Positions 4,760 through 12,616 are shown, numbered from the stretch's first letter. The stretch is DNA of 21,091 bases from Nanoarchaeales archaeon (GCA_013215525.1 JABSQY010000022.1:1-21091); one strand, 5' to 3'. Made by a program: numbers and translations. The notes: generated by a model not told the origin, from the letters alone.

Positions 4760-7354
4760 ATGTATCAAAAAAAAGAAAAAAAGAAATCAATATTTAAAAA
4801 TAAATTTGGAACTATATTTAAAAACATAATTTTAATATTACTCGCAATATTAATTTCATCACAAACTATATTTGCAAATGAAAAATATAGCTATGAGAAA
4901 GCTGAAGCGTTAAAACCATTAATAAATTGGAACGACTATGGAACAGATGCATTCACAAAAGCAGCACTTGAAAACAAACCTATCTTTCTACTTTTAACAG
5001 CTCCAAGTTGGTGTTATTGGTGTCAAGTATATGAAAGTACAGATTACTTATTTAATGAAGATATGATTAAAGAAGTAAATGAAAACTTTATTCCAATCTA
5101 TATTGATGCAGATATCAGACAAGATTTAACAAGACAATACCTTGAAGGTGGTTGGCCATCAACAACAATTCTAGCGCCAAACGGCGAGAGAATATATGGA
5201 TACTCTGGACCAAGACCAGTTGAGAATATGATTACAAATTTACGTGGCGCAATCAATTATGTAAATGAAAATTCTTTTATTAGTTCTGGACAAGTAAAGT
5301 ACGATAAAAAAGAAATTAAAATTCCATCACAAAACCAAATCACATTAATCCAAAACCAATTCCCATTAATCATTTTAGAATCATACGATAAAACCTATGG
5401 TGGATTTGGAAACGGACAAAAATTCCCTCAACCTAAAACACTAAACTACGCACTTGAACAATACCAGCAAACTAACAATGAAAAATATTTAGACTTAGTA
5501 GAAAATACATTAAAAAACCAATATACTAATATAGATGAACTACATTCAAACTATAACTTATTCGATCCAGTTGAAGGAGGATTTCATAGATACGGAACAA
5601 CACGTGACTGGTCACCACCACACTTTGAAAAAATGTTATATGATAATGTAGAATTATTAAAAACATATTCTAATCTACAATTAATAAATTCACAAAATCC
5701 ATACGTAAACGAAGTTGTAGAAAAAACTAATAACTATATTATTGAAAACTACTACGATAAAGAAAACGGAGGATTTTACGCAAATTCTGATGTAAACGGA
5801 GAAGATGCATATTATGGATTAAAAGATAGAAGTAGTAAAGAAAAATCAAGAATTGAAAAAACTAAATTTACAGATTGGAACTCTAAAGCAATTATTGCAT
5901 ACCTGCAACTATACAAAAATACAAACAACCAAGAATACAAAGTAATGGCAGAAAAAACATTACAATTATATCTAACAGAATTTGATAAAGATATTTATCA
6001 CGCAATAACAGAAGATAAAGAAAAAAAAGTTAGAGGAAATTTATTAGATAACTCAAATTTATTATTAGCATTTGTAGAATCATACGACACATTAAACAAC
6101 CAAATATATTTAGACAAAGCAAACCAAATCGCAAAACAAACTATCAACACTCTATACGATTATAACAGTGGAGGGTTTTTTGAAAGAAATAGTCCAGATA
6201 AAAAACTATACGCGTTAGGAGATAATATTTTATTAACAAAACCTATGGAAGAAAATGGAATTATAACATACGCATTTTTAAAACTATACACGCAAACAAA
6301 CAACGACACATACTTAGACATCGCAATAAAAACATTAGGAAATCAAATAGATTCAATTGGAGGTTTAGATAGAATGTATTATTTTGCAAAATCAACTCAA
6401 TACATAAATGAAAACAATTTAATGAATAGATATAATCAAATAGTACAAACAAATAAAAATAATCAATTAAATGAATTAAATAAAATTCCAAAAGATTATT
6501 GGTTAAATAAATTATTAAATAAACAAATTACGCCAAACAAAAATCCTAAATTTATACAATCAACAAGAGGAATTACAAAAGAAAATATTAGTTTAATTGT
6601 ATATGTAATCATAGCATTTCTAGCAGGCCTGCTCTCCTTTGCATCACCATGTACACTTCCAATATTACCTGGATTTATCGCACATTCATTTAACTCTTCA
6701 AAACAAAATATTGTTGGAATGACACTTTCTCTTTTCGCAGGATTAAGTTTAATATTTGTAATTTTAGGAATGAGTTCAACATTTATTGGAAATATACTAA
6801 AAAATGAATTAGAATTATTCTCACAAATCTCAGGAATTTTTATAATAATTTTAGGAATATTCATATTAAGTGGAAGAGGATTTAAACAAATTAATTTAAA
6901 TAATTCAAGTCCTACAACATATTTTTCATCATTTGTATTCGGATCTGCGATGGGAATTTCGTGGACTCCTTGTGTTGGACCAATTCTTGTAACAATTTTA
7001 TTATTAGCATCAACAGCAGGCTCAGCATACACTGGAGGATTGTTATTGTTTATGTATGCGTTAGGATTATTTTTACCAATGATATTTTTTGCATTATATT
7101 TAAAGAAATCAAAGAACTCAAAAATATGGAAACTATTCAAAGGAAAAATGTTAATATTCAAATTTAAATTATTTAATAAAAAAATTGAATTTCATGTTCA
7201 CACATCAACTTTAGTTTCAGGAATTATTTTCATACTATTAGGAATATTAATCTTTTCAGGAGGACTCCTTACAATAAATAAATATGTAGGAACAACATTT
7301 CTACAAAATTATTTAAACTCAATTGAAGGAGTTTTATTGGATTTTATTCAATAA
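4760..7354 (+). CDS. Secreted YyaL/DUF255-like thioredoxin + six-hairpin protein fused to a CcdA/DsbD membrane domain
   Basis: 864 residues in four parts. Residues 1-40 are a basic N-terminus and hydrophobic signal or anchor helix (IILILLAILISS). Residues 45-170 form a thioredoxin domain of the DUF255/YyaL (SPATA20) type with active-site CYWC at C85 and C88. Residues about 190-590 form the six-hairpin glycosidase-like domain of the same family, with the diagnostic GGFHRYGTTRDW and PHFEKMLYDN (H288, E290). Residues about 610-864 form six or so transmembrane helices of the CcdA/DsbD family with the paired cysteines C631 (ASPCTLPILPG) and C738 (WTPCVGPI). CcdA-type proteins carry electrons from cytoplasmic thioredoxin across the membrane, so the outward-facing thioredoxin domain is the likely acceptor. 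Ordinary YyaL proteins are cytosolic and lack the membrane half. Three phased TAACTA boxes upstream suggest regulation. Confidence 0.85.
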   Translation: MYQKKEKKKSIFKNKFGTIFKNIILILLAILISSQTIFANEKYSYEKAEALKPLINWNDYGTDAFTKAALENKPIFLLLTAPSWCYWCQVYESTDYLFNEDMIKEVNENFIPIYIDADIRQDLTRQYLEGGWPSTTILAPNGERIYGYSGPRPVENMITNLRGAINYVNENSFISSGQVKYDKKEIKIPSQNQITLIQNQFPLIILESYDKTYGGFGNGQKFPQPKTLNYALEQYQQTNNEKYLDLVENTLKNQYTNIDELHSNYNLFDPVEGGFHRYGTTRDWSPPHFEKMLYDNVELLKTYSNLQLINSQNPYVNEVVEKTNNYIIENYYDKENGGFYANSDVNGEDAYYGLKDRSSKEKSRIEKTKFTDWNSKAIIAYLQLYKNTNNQEYKVMAEKTLQLYLTEFDKDIYHAITEDKEKKVRGNLLDNSNLLLAFVESYDTLNNQIYLDKANQIAKQTINTLYDYNSGGFFERNSPDKKLYALGDNILLTKPMEENGIITYAFLKLYTQTNNDTYLDIAIKTLGNQIDSIGGLDRMYYFAKSTQYINENNLMNRYNQIVQTNKNNQLNELNKIPKDYWLNKLLNKQITPNKNPKFIQSTRGITKENISLIVYVIIAFLAGLLSFASPCTLPILPGFIAHSFNSSKQNIVGMTLSLFAGLSLIFVILGMSSTFIGNILKNELELFSQISGIFIIILGIFILSGRGFKQINLNNSSPTTYFSSFVFGSAMGISWTPCVGPILVTILLLASTAGSAYTGGLLLFMYALGLFLPMIFFALYLKKSKNSKIWKLFKGKMLIFKFKLFNKKIEFHVHTSTLVSGIIFILLGILIFSGGLLTINKYVGTTFLQNYLNSIEGVLLDFIQ

Positions 7355-7376
7355 AATAATAAAAATATTACATAAA

Positions 7377-7384
7377 TTTAAATA
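7377..7384 (+). promoter_or_regulatory. TATA box of the YbjQ-family gene
   Basis: TTTAAATA begins 30 nt before the ATG at 7407, fitting a leaderless transcript that may continue into the Nudix gene 19 nt downstream. Confidence 0.55.
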
Positions 7385-7406
7385 AAAAAAAGAAAAGATA
7401 GTAACT

Positions 7407-7721
7407 ATGATTATTGTAAATACACAAGAAATTACAGGAAAGAAAATTAAAGAAACTTTAACAGTTGTAAAAGGAAGTTCAGTGCGAGCTAAATGGTTTG
7501 GGAAAGATATTATGTCAGCTCTTAGACATATTGTAGGAGGAGAATTAAAAGAATATAAAGAACTTTTAGATGAAGCAAGAGATGCAGCAACAGAAAGAAT
7601 GGTTCAAGAAGCAGAAACACTAGGAGCAGATGCAATTGTAAATGTTCATTTTATGACAGCAGCAATCTCGCAAGGAGCAGCAGAAATTTTAGTGTACGGA
7701 ACAGCAGTAAAATTCAAATAA
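7407..7721 (+). CDS. YbjQ/UPF0145-family protein
   Basis: 104 residues, the usual length of this family. It carries the family signatures: an N-terminal VNTQEITGKKI strand, a VGGELKEYKELLDEARDAA helix with GGEL and the conserved Tyr, then LGADAIVNVHF and a terminal VYGTAVKF strand. The fold is an alpha/beta sandwich that assembles into oligomers. Biochemical function is not established; databases often label it heavy-metal binding on weak grounds, and no Cys/His cluster is visible here. It probably shares a transcript with the Nudix gene. Confidence 0.85.
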   Translation: MIIVNTQEITGKKIKETLTVVKGSSVRAKWFGKDIMSALRHIVGGELKEYKELLDEARDAATERMVQEAETLGADAIVNVHFMTAAISQGAAEILVYGTAVKFK

Positions 7722-7740
7722 AATAGTTTTAATAATTAAA

Positions 7741-8145
7741 ATGGCAAACACAATCAAAGCAGCCTGCGCTATAATTTACAAACCAAACACAACAAATGAA
7801 ATACTTATATGTCAAAGAAGTAAATATTCAAAACTCCATCCACTAGAATGGGAAATTCTAGGAGGAAAGTACGAGCCTAACGAAACAGGAGAACAATGTA
7901 TAATTAGAGAAATCAAAGAAGAACTAAATATTGATATAATTGAACCAAAATTATACCACAAGCAAACACACGCCTACGACTACGCAGATGTTCATCTAGA
8001 ATTCTTTAAAGTAAAAAAATACAAAGGAGAAATGAAAAATATAGTCCACGAGCAAATTAAATGGGAAAAAATTGAAAACATAAAAAAATATAAGTTTCTT
8101 GAAGGTGATGATGAAGTTATTGATATGTTAATAAAATCATTATGA
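7741..8145 (+). CDS. Nudix hydrolase (MutT-like)
   Basis: 134 residues. The Nudix box spans residues 42-64: G42, E48, then RE at 56-57 and EE at 60-61 give the metal-binding GX5EX7REUXEE core. The usual Gly near the end of the box is N63. The preceding WEILGGK resembles the WEFPGGK of MutT and other (deoxy)nucleoside-triphosphate pyrophosphohydrolases. Likely role is hydrolysis of a nucleoside diphosphate-linked substrate, such as damaged nucleotides, with Mg2+. The exact substrate cannot be read from sequence. The start is the first Met, 19 nt after the YbjQ stop; no clear TATA box lies at 29-30 nt upstream, so co-transcription is likely. Confidence 0.85.
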   Translation: MANTIKAACAIIYKPNTTNEILICQRSKYSKLHPLEWEILGGKYEPNETGEQCIIREIKEELNIDIIEPKLYHKQTHAYDYADVHLEFFKVKKYKGEMKNIVHEQIKWEKIENIKKYKFLEGDDEVIDMLIKSL

Positions 8146-8170
8146 TTTTATTAGAATTTTAAAATATAGT

Positions 8171-8217
8171 ATCCTTACCTTTCGGTAAAATTACGAACAT
8201 TTATAAAAAAGTAAGGA
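8171..8217. promoter_or_regulatory. Inverted repeat flanking the TATA box of the Fic gene
   Basis: TCCTTAC (8172-8178) and GTAAGGA (8211-8217) are a perfect 7-bp inverted repeat that brackets the TATA box at 8200-8207. A smaller hairpin, TTACC/GGTAA (8175-8179 and 8184-8188), shares the left arm. As transcription should start near 8229, the arms lie in DNA upstream of the mRNA, so a protein operator is more likely than an RNA switch. Confidence 0.45.
8200..8207 (+). promoter_or_regulatory. TATA box of the Fic gene
   Basis: TTTATAAA starts 29 nt before the ATG at 8229, predicting a leaderless mRNA. The Shine-Dalgarno-like AAGGA at 8213-8217 would then lie outside the transcript. Confidence 0.75.
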
Positions 8218-8228
8218 CATATCATATT

Positions 8229-9083
8229 ATGAATATAATTGAAACCAAAAGAGATAATAAAACCTACTATAAATTAAATTATTCTATAAAAAAAGATAAA
8301 AAAGTAATAACTAAAACTAAATACCTTGGAACAAGTATTCCACAAAATATAGAAGATATAAAGGCGCAATTTTACAGAGAAGTAAATAAAGAATTATTTG
8401 ATAAATTTGATAAGATAAAAATTAACTTTCAAAAAGAATATAAAAAAATTCCAGACTCTGCAAAACAAAAAGAATTAGAAGAAATTGCAATTTCATTTAC
8501 ATACAACACAAATGCAATTGAAGGGTCAACAATTACATTACACGAAACAAGAGAATTATTAAAATATAAATTTGCTCCAAATAAAAGTTTAAATGAAATT
8601 GAGGAAACAACAAATCATGCCAAAGTTTTTTTAGAAAGTTTAAAAAAATCAGAACAAATAAATTTAAAATTAATTTTAAAATGGCACAATGACATATTTT
8701 ACCAATCAAAACCAGATATTGCAGGAAAGTTTAGAGACTATTTAGTAAGAGTTGGAAGTTATTTAGCACCAGAAGAGAAAGAAGCTAAATTAATGTTTAA
8801 ACAATTAGAAAAATTTCTAAAAAACACTAAAATACATCCAGTTGAAATAGCAGCAAGGGCGCATTATTTATTTGAAAAAATTCATCCATTTGGAGATGGA
8901 AACGGAAGAGTTGGAAGAATTTTATTAAATTATATTTTATGGCACAAAAGTTTTCCAATGATAATTGTAGAATATAAAAAAAGAGAACAATATTACAAAG
9001 CGTTCAATAAAGGAGAACAAGGATTTGTAGCATATTTTGTGAAAATATATCTAAAAACACATCAAAATAGATATTTGAAATAA
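8229..9083 (+). CDS. Class II Fic-domain protein (probable AMP-transferase)
   Basis: 284 residues. The complete Fic active-site loop HPFGDGNGRVGR is at 219-230 with catalytic H219, matching HPFx(D/E)GNGRxxR, so the enzyme should be able to transfer a nucleotide (usually AMP from ATP) onto a hydroxyl of a target protein. The N-terminal inhibitory motif (S/T)xxxE(G/N) is present as T94-N-A-I-E98-G99, which makes it class II, with the inhibitory helix in the same chain. No separate antitoxin gene is adjacent. Residues 1-45 form a basic strand-rich extension (YYKLNYSIKKDKKVITKTKY), which could dock a target or DNA. The substrate protein is unknown. Its promoter carries an inverted repeat, so expression may be controlled. 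Confidence 0.9.
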   Translation: MNIIETKRDNKTYYKLNYSIKKDKKVITKTKYLGTSIPQNIEDIKAQFYREVNKELFDKFDKIKINFQKEYKKIPDSAKQKELEEIAISFTYNTNAIEGSTITLHETRELLKYKFAPNKSLNEIEETTNHAKVFLESLKKSEQINLKLILKWHNDIFYQSKPDIAGKFRDYLVRVGSYLAPEEKEAKLMFKQLEKFLKNTKIHPVEIAARAHYLFEKIHPFGDGNGRVGRILLNYILWHKSFPMIIVEYKKREQYYKAFNKGEQGFVAYFVKIYLKTHQNRYLK

Positions 9084-9127
9084 AATACAAAACTAATCAA
9101 ACACAAACTTGAATTTTAGACATTAAG

Positions 9128-9135
9128 TTTATATA
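9128..9135 (+). promoter_or_regulatory. TATA box that points to an AUA start at 9157
   Basis: TTTATATA begins exactly 29 nt before the ATA codon at 9157, the same spacing as the other leaderless genes here. It is only 19 nt before the ATG at 9147, which is followed by AAA TAG. Confidence 0.65.
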
Positions 9136-9156
9136 TTCAAAATAACATGAAATAGT

Positions 9157-9633
9157 ATAAAAAACTATTTTGATAATTTTAAAAAGTATGCATTTAGATT
9201 AGAGTTATTACAAAAGTACACAGTAGAAGAAGAAGAAAAAGCTTTTAATACATACAAAGCAACTGGAAAGTTTGATAGTTCTGTAAGTTCAGATTGGCAC
9301 AACACAATCTCTAATGCTAAAAAAAGAAATGTAACTATGAGCAGAGTACACATAATTGAATCTCCAATGTCATACTATTTAAAATTTGAATTAGAAGCAT
9401 ATAAATTAAATTCTAAAGTTGGAGAAAATATATATCTTTTAGATAAAGATAAATATGATAATACAATAAACTATGATTTCTGGTTATTTGACGATGAAAT
9501 TGTATTAAAAATGACATATGATAAAAATGGCTCTTTTATTAAAATAGAAGAAATAACAAAAGATATTAATAAATATATAGAAGTAAAAAATAAATTATTA
9601 TCAATTTCAACTGATTTCAAAGATTGGAAATAA
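9157..9633 (+). CDS. DUF6879-like protein, apparent AUA start (or start-codon mutation)
   Basis: 158 codons. The open frame continues 60 codons upstream of the first in-frame ATG (9337). This upstream part carries family-like sequence: FDNFKKYAFRLELLQKY, TVEEEEKAFNTYKATGKF and the SDWH motif. The downstream part has RVHIIESPMSYYLKFELEAY, GENIYLL and YDFWLFDDEIVLKMTYD, which I match to DUF6879, known mainly from actinobacteria and commonly near HTH regulators. Starting at 9337 would remove nearly half the domain. No ATG, GTG or TTG opens the full frame; only ATA at 9157 sits at the leaderless position. The alternatives are a recent ATG-to-ATA change, or a one-base frameshift after the ATG at 9147. 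Function unknown. The match to DUF6879 is from memory of its pattern, with moderate confidence. Confidence 0.6.
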   Translation: MKNYFDNFKKYAFRLELLQKYTVEEEEKAFNTYKATGKFDSSVSSDWHNTISNAKKRNVTMSRVHIIESPMSYYLKFELEAYKLNSKVGENIYLLDKDKYDNTINYDFWLFDDEIVLKMTYDKNGSFIKIEEITKDINKYIEVKNKLLSISTDFKDWK

Positions 9634-9653
9634 TAAAAATATAATGTCTGATT

Positions 9654-10238
9654 TTATAAATTAAGTTCTTTTACAGCGTTACTCATATTAATTTTAAATC
9701 CATATGTCATAGATTCTGTTAAAGGAGTCTCCCCACCATCCAAATAATTAGACATTTGTTTATGTAGTAATAAAACTGCTTTTTGATTTGAAAAATTACA
9801 CCTAGGTAAAAATTTATAGATAGTATCAATTTGTAACTTGAAATCTTTACGTGTTTTCATAGTAATTTTTTCAGAAATTTCTGTAAATGCATCTGACATA
9901 GTCTTTTTATCAGCAGCAGTAAGTGGAACAAGTACTTTATCTAATATAACTACTAACTCCTCCATAGCCATTTTAAAATCCTTCACAACCTCTTCTATAG
10001 TATAATCCTCATGACATGAATATTTAGAATCTGATATATTAAAAAGAGATTTATAAACCCCCTTTATATATGAAAAGTTAAGAGGTGTTTTTGATAAATT
10101 ATTATCTATTAGAGTAGTTAGTGGTACATATTCCTCACTACATTTTCCTTCTTCATTAAATTTAAAGTTTTTTGATAATTCTAATGCTGCTTGCATAACT
10201 TGTTTAGTTACTTTTCTAGATATTTCTATTTCGTCCAT
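9654..10238 (-). CDS. Hypothetical protein, helical, unknown function
   Basis: Not recognised. 194 residues, predicted mostly helical and soluble, with no signal peptide or membrane segment. The N-terminal ISRKVTKQVMQAALELSKNF and the middle TIEEVVKDFKMAMEELVVILDKVL are amphipathic helices. Three Cys (CSEE, YSCHED, RCNF) are scattered rather than clustered. No catalytic motif is visible. It converges with the DUF6879-like gene with a 20-nt gap. Its start is supported by a minus-strand TATA-like ATTTATTT at 10261-10268, 30 nt upstream. Confidence 0.6.
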   Translation of the reverse strand: MDEIEISRKVTKQVMQAALELSKNFKFNEEGKCSEEYVPLTTLIDNNLSKTPLNFSYIKGVYKSLFNISDSKYSCHEDYTIEEVVKDFKMAMEELVVILDKVLVPLTAADKKTMSDAFTEISEKITMKTRKDFKLQIDTIYKFLPRCNFSNQKAVLLLHKQMSNYLDGGETPLTESMTYGFKINMSNAVKELNL

Positions 10239-10260
10239 AATATAGTTAGTCTCTTAACTT

Positions 10261-10268
10261 AAATAAAT
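10261..10268 (-). promoter_or_regulatory. TATA-like box of the hypothetical gene at 10238
   Basis: ATTTATTT on the minus strand begins 30 nt before the start codon. It is weaker than the TTTATAAA boxes elsewhere. Confidence 0.45.
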
Positions 10269-10308
10269 ATTTGTGGTATTGTATAACACCTAAATAATTT
10301 AGCACCAT

Positions 10309-10317
10309 ATTATAAAA
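10309..10317 (+). promoter_or_regulatory. Candidate TATA box for RNA element copy 2
   Basis: ATTATAAAA on plus predicts a transcription start near 10338. The transcript would run through the small frame at 10338-10391 and the hairpin at 10400-10493, antisense to the 3' flank of cdc48. It is the only clear plus-strand TATA in this 290-bp intergenic region. Confidence 0.5.
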
Positions 10318-10337
10318 GAGACTCTATCTGGCGAGTA

Positions 10338-10391
10338 ATGAGCGCAAAAAGAGAAGAAACAAGAACGAAAGAAAAAAACAAAAAGGTCTGA
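10338..10391 (+). CDS. Possible 17-residue leaderless basic peptide before RNA element copy 2
   Basis: ATG at 10338 lies 29 nt after the first base of the ATTATAAA box and opens MSAKREETRTKEKNKKV, ending in a TGA that overlaps the first bases of the conserved RNA element. The spacing fits the genome's leaderless rule, but the frame is short and Lys-rich as random AT-rich DNA would be. It may simply be the 5' part of a noncoding transcript. Confidence 0.25.
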   Translation: MSAKREETRTKEKNKKV

Positions 10392-10493
10392 ACTTAGGAG
10401 GATTTTTGTTCAGAGTGCTTACTTTTTGAATCGCGACTAGAGTATAAATCTGCGCGATTCTAAAAAAGTGAGTGCTCTGGACAAAAAGCATCC
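10390..10493 (+). ncRNA. Structured RNA element, copy 2
   Basis: Second copy of the element at 842-945, identical in length and without gaps. Paired regions are 10400-10403 with 10490-10493, 10404-10411 with 10479-10486, 10412-10427 with 10463-10478, and 10428-10435 with 10453-10460. Relative to copy 1, C10411-G10479 replaces U-A, A10430-U10458 replaces G-U, and U-G10470 replaces U-A. The other difference in the hairpin (A10447 for C) is in the apical loop. Both copies end about 35 nt before the stop codon of a minus-strand gene (rlmN, cdc48) and are antisense to it. Upstream of the box GAACTTAGGAGG the copies share AAACAAGAACG, at different distances. Confidence 0.75.
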
Positions 10494-10528
10494 GTGTCAA
10501 AGCAATCCCAAAGCAAAATAAATATAAT

Positions 10529-12616
10529 CTATCTCATACGTTTAATCTCTTCTTCGAAGAAACTAAACCCAACTGAAATAGATTTATCAATAGTCCGAGT
10601 ACGTATTGCTCTCAATCCAGCCTTCTGACAAACACCCTCAATCATAGCACCAGAAAAGTCATAACTCAACTTCGCAAGTTTAGCAAAATTAACATTCTTC
10701 TCAATCGGCATTTTTTTACAATAAATTGAAAATATTTTTTCACGTGTTTTCTCATCCGGTAAACTCACCTCAACAATTGAATCCAAACGCCCTGGACGTT
10801 TAAGTGCTGGATCAATCATATCAGCACGATTAGTCGCTGCAACAATACTAACTCCAGACAATTCTTCAACACCATCCATCTCTGTAAGTAATTGATTAAC
10901 AATTTTATCCATAAAATTATTATTACTCTGACCACGAACTCCAGCAATTGAATCAAACTCATCAAAAAAGATAATAGTTGGACTTACCTGTTTTGCTTTC
11001 TTAAAAATTTCTCTAATTGCTTTCTCAGAACTTCCCATCAAAGAATTAATTAACTCTGGTCCTTTAATTGAAATAAAATTCGCTTCACTCTCTGTAGCAA
11101 TCGCCTTTGCAAGCATTGTCTTCCCAGTACCAGGCGGACCAGTAAGCAGCACACCCTTTGGAGCTTTAATCCCAACTTCAATAAATAATTCAGGTTCCTT
11201 TAAAGGTAACTCAACCATTTCACGTAACTGCTCTTTCACCTCTTCTAAACCACCAATATCATCCCATCGCACATTAGGTTTTTGAATCAAAACTTCACGC
11301 ATAGCACTTGGTTCAATTTTATTTAAAGCTTCACGAAAATGAGCCATATTAACAAGTAACTTTTCTAACACAACTGTTGGAATTTTTGAATCAGTCTTAA
11401 TCAAATCTGGAATCCAATTCTTTAAACTCTTCATCGCAGCTTCTTTTGTTAAAACTTCTAAATCCGCACCAGTAAATCCGTGAGTCAAATCTGCAAGCCT
11501 ACTCAAATCAACATCATCATCCATTGGAATTCCTCTCGTATGAACATCAAGTATTTCTAGACGTCCGTCACGAGATGGCGGATTGATGGGAATTTCTCTA
11601 TCAAATCTTCCAGGTCTTCTAAGCGCATCATCCAAAACATCAGGCCTGTTTGTAGCTGCAATAACTAAAACATCACCACGTGAAACAAGACCATCCATAT
11701 TTTTTAACAATTCAGTAACTGGCGTATTTAAAAATTCATTCGACCCACGGTTTTCTCGTTTAAAAGCAAAAGAATCAATCTCATCAATAAAAACAATTGT
11801 AGGTGACTCATCATTCGCTTTTTTAAAAAACTCTTCCATATTTTTCTCAGTTTGTCCAGGTTGAGCAGAAATAATGTCTGATGTTTTAAACTCCATAAAA
11901 TTTGCATCAAGTTCATTTGCAAGAGCGCGAGCAAGTAATGTTTTCCCAGTTCCAGGTGGACCATATAACAAAACACCACGTGGTGGTTTAATCCCAAGTT
12001 TCTCAAAAACTTCTGGATGTTTCATAGGAATTTCAACCATCTCACGAATCGCTGTAATCTCTTCCTTTAAACCACCAATATCATCATAAGTTAAAGTAGG
12101 AATCTTTAAATCTTTAGCAGATGTAATTTTACTTGAAACATTAACCTTAGTACTTGCATCAATACGTACAAAACCTTTAGGATTACACTTTGAAACTAAA
12201 TAATGAAGAGTTGTTCCCATCAAATTAAACGTTACAACATTCCCTTTTGTATACGCTTTCCCAATCATATTTTTTAAAAATAAAGCAGTTGGGTCTCCCT
12301 GAAAATTAACTTGTTCTGTTGGAGAAATCTCAATAGATTTCGCAGGAAGTACATCCACAACAACACACTTTGCAACATCCCCAAGTTGAACTGAAGAATT
12401 AGAACGAAGGGATGAATCCATGCGAACTAAATCAAGCCCTTCATCCTCAACATAACACTTTAAAACACGTGCCAAACATTTCTCATTAATTAAAATATAT
12501 TCTCCCTCAGACATATTTAATTTATTCAAAGAATTAGAATCAAGCCGAACAATATTCAAACCAATATCTTCATGATAAGTATCTGCAACATTTAAACTAA
12601 CAATTTTTTTATCCAT
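10529..12616 (-). CDS. cdc48: CDC48/VAT-type double AAA+ ATPase with unusual pore loops
   Basis: 695 residues with the classic order. An N-terminal double-psi barrel and CDC48_2 substrate-binding domain fills 1-165. D1 has Walker A GPPGTGKT at 219-226, Walker B FIDEID (276-281), and RRPGRFD. D2 has Walker A 493-500, Walker B FFDEFD (550-555), and KRPGRLD. Both ATPase sites look complete. Family members form hexamers that unfold proteins for the proteasome or disaggregate complexes. The odd feature is pore loop 1. D1 reads SAQPG (250-254) where VAT has KYYG, and D2 reads SLMG (525-528) where most relatives have KW(V/F)G, so neither ring has the aromatic residue that grips substrate. The C-terminus ends IKRMR without a hydrophobic-Tyr-X proteasome-docking motif. 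Promoter and inverted repeat lie just upstream. Confidence 0.95.
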   Translation of the reverse strand: MDKKIVSLNVADTYHEDIGLNIVRLDSNSLNKLNMSEGEYILINEKCLARVLKCYVEDEGLDLVRMDSSLRSNSSVQLGDVAKCVVVDVLPAKSIEISPTEQVNFQGDPTALFLKNMIGKAYTKGNVVTFNLMGTTLHYLVSKCNPKGFVRIDASTKVNVSSKITSAKDLKIPTLTYDDIGGLKEEITAIREMVEIPMKHPEVFEKLGIKPPRGVLLYGPPGTGKTLLARALANELDANFMEFKTSDIISAQPGQTEKNMEEFFKKANDESPTIVFIDEIDSFAFKRENRGSNEFLNTPVTELLKNMDGLVSRGDVLVIAATNRPDVLDDALRRPGRFDREIPINPPSRDGRLEILDVHTRGIPMDDDVDLSRLADLTHGFTGADLEVLTKEAAMKSLKNWIPDLIKTDSKIPTVVLEKLLVNMAHFREALNKIEPSAMREVLIQKPNVRWDDIGGLEEVKEQLREMVELPLKEPELFIEVGIKAPKGVLLTGPPGTGKTMLAKAIATESEANFISIKGPELINSLMGSSEKAIREIFKKAKQVSPTIIFFDEFDSIAGVRGQSNNNFMDKIVNQLLTEMDGVEELSGVSIVAATNRADMIDPALKRPGRLDSIVEVSLPDEKTREKIFSIYCKKMPIEKNVNFAKLAKLSYDFSGAMIEGVCQKAGLRAIRTRTIDKSISVGFSFFEEEIKRMR

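Noticed and set aside
6496..7161. Long antisense open frame (221 codons) opposite the CcdA domain
   Set aside because: Its sequence is Asn/Ile-rich with no domain pattern, and the plus-strand frame has clear CcdA motifs. Antisense openness is expected from AT-rich codon use.
8171..8231. RNA switch sequestering a Shine-Dalgarno site before the Fic gene
   Set aside because: The TATA spacing predicts a leaderless mRNA starting at the ATG, so the hairpin arms would not be transcribed from that promoter.
9337..9633. ATG at 9337 as the start of the DUF6879-like gene
   Set aside because: It drops about 60 residues of family-like sequence and has no TATA box at the usual spacing.
11583..12089. Plus- and minus-strand open frames inside cdc48 (for example 11583-11864, 11728-12006 and 11874-12089)
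   Set aside because: They are shadows of the AAA+ D1 region and carry no promoter or domain pattern.
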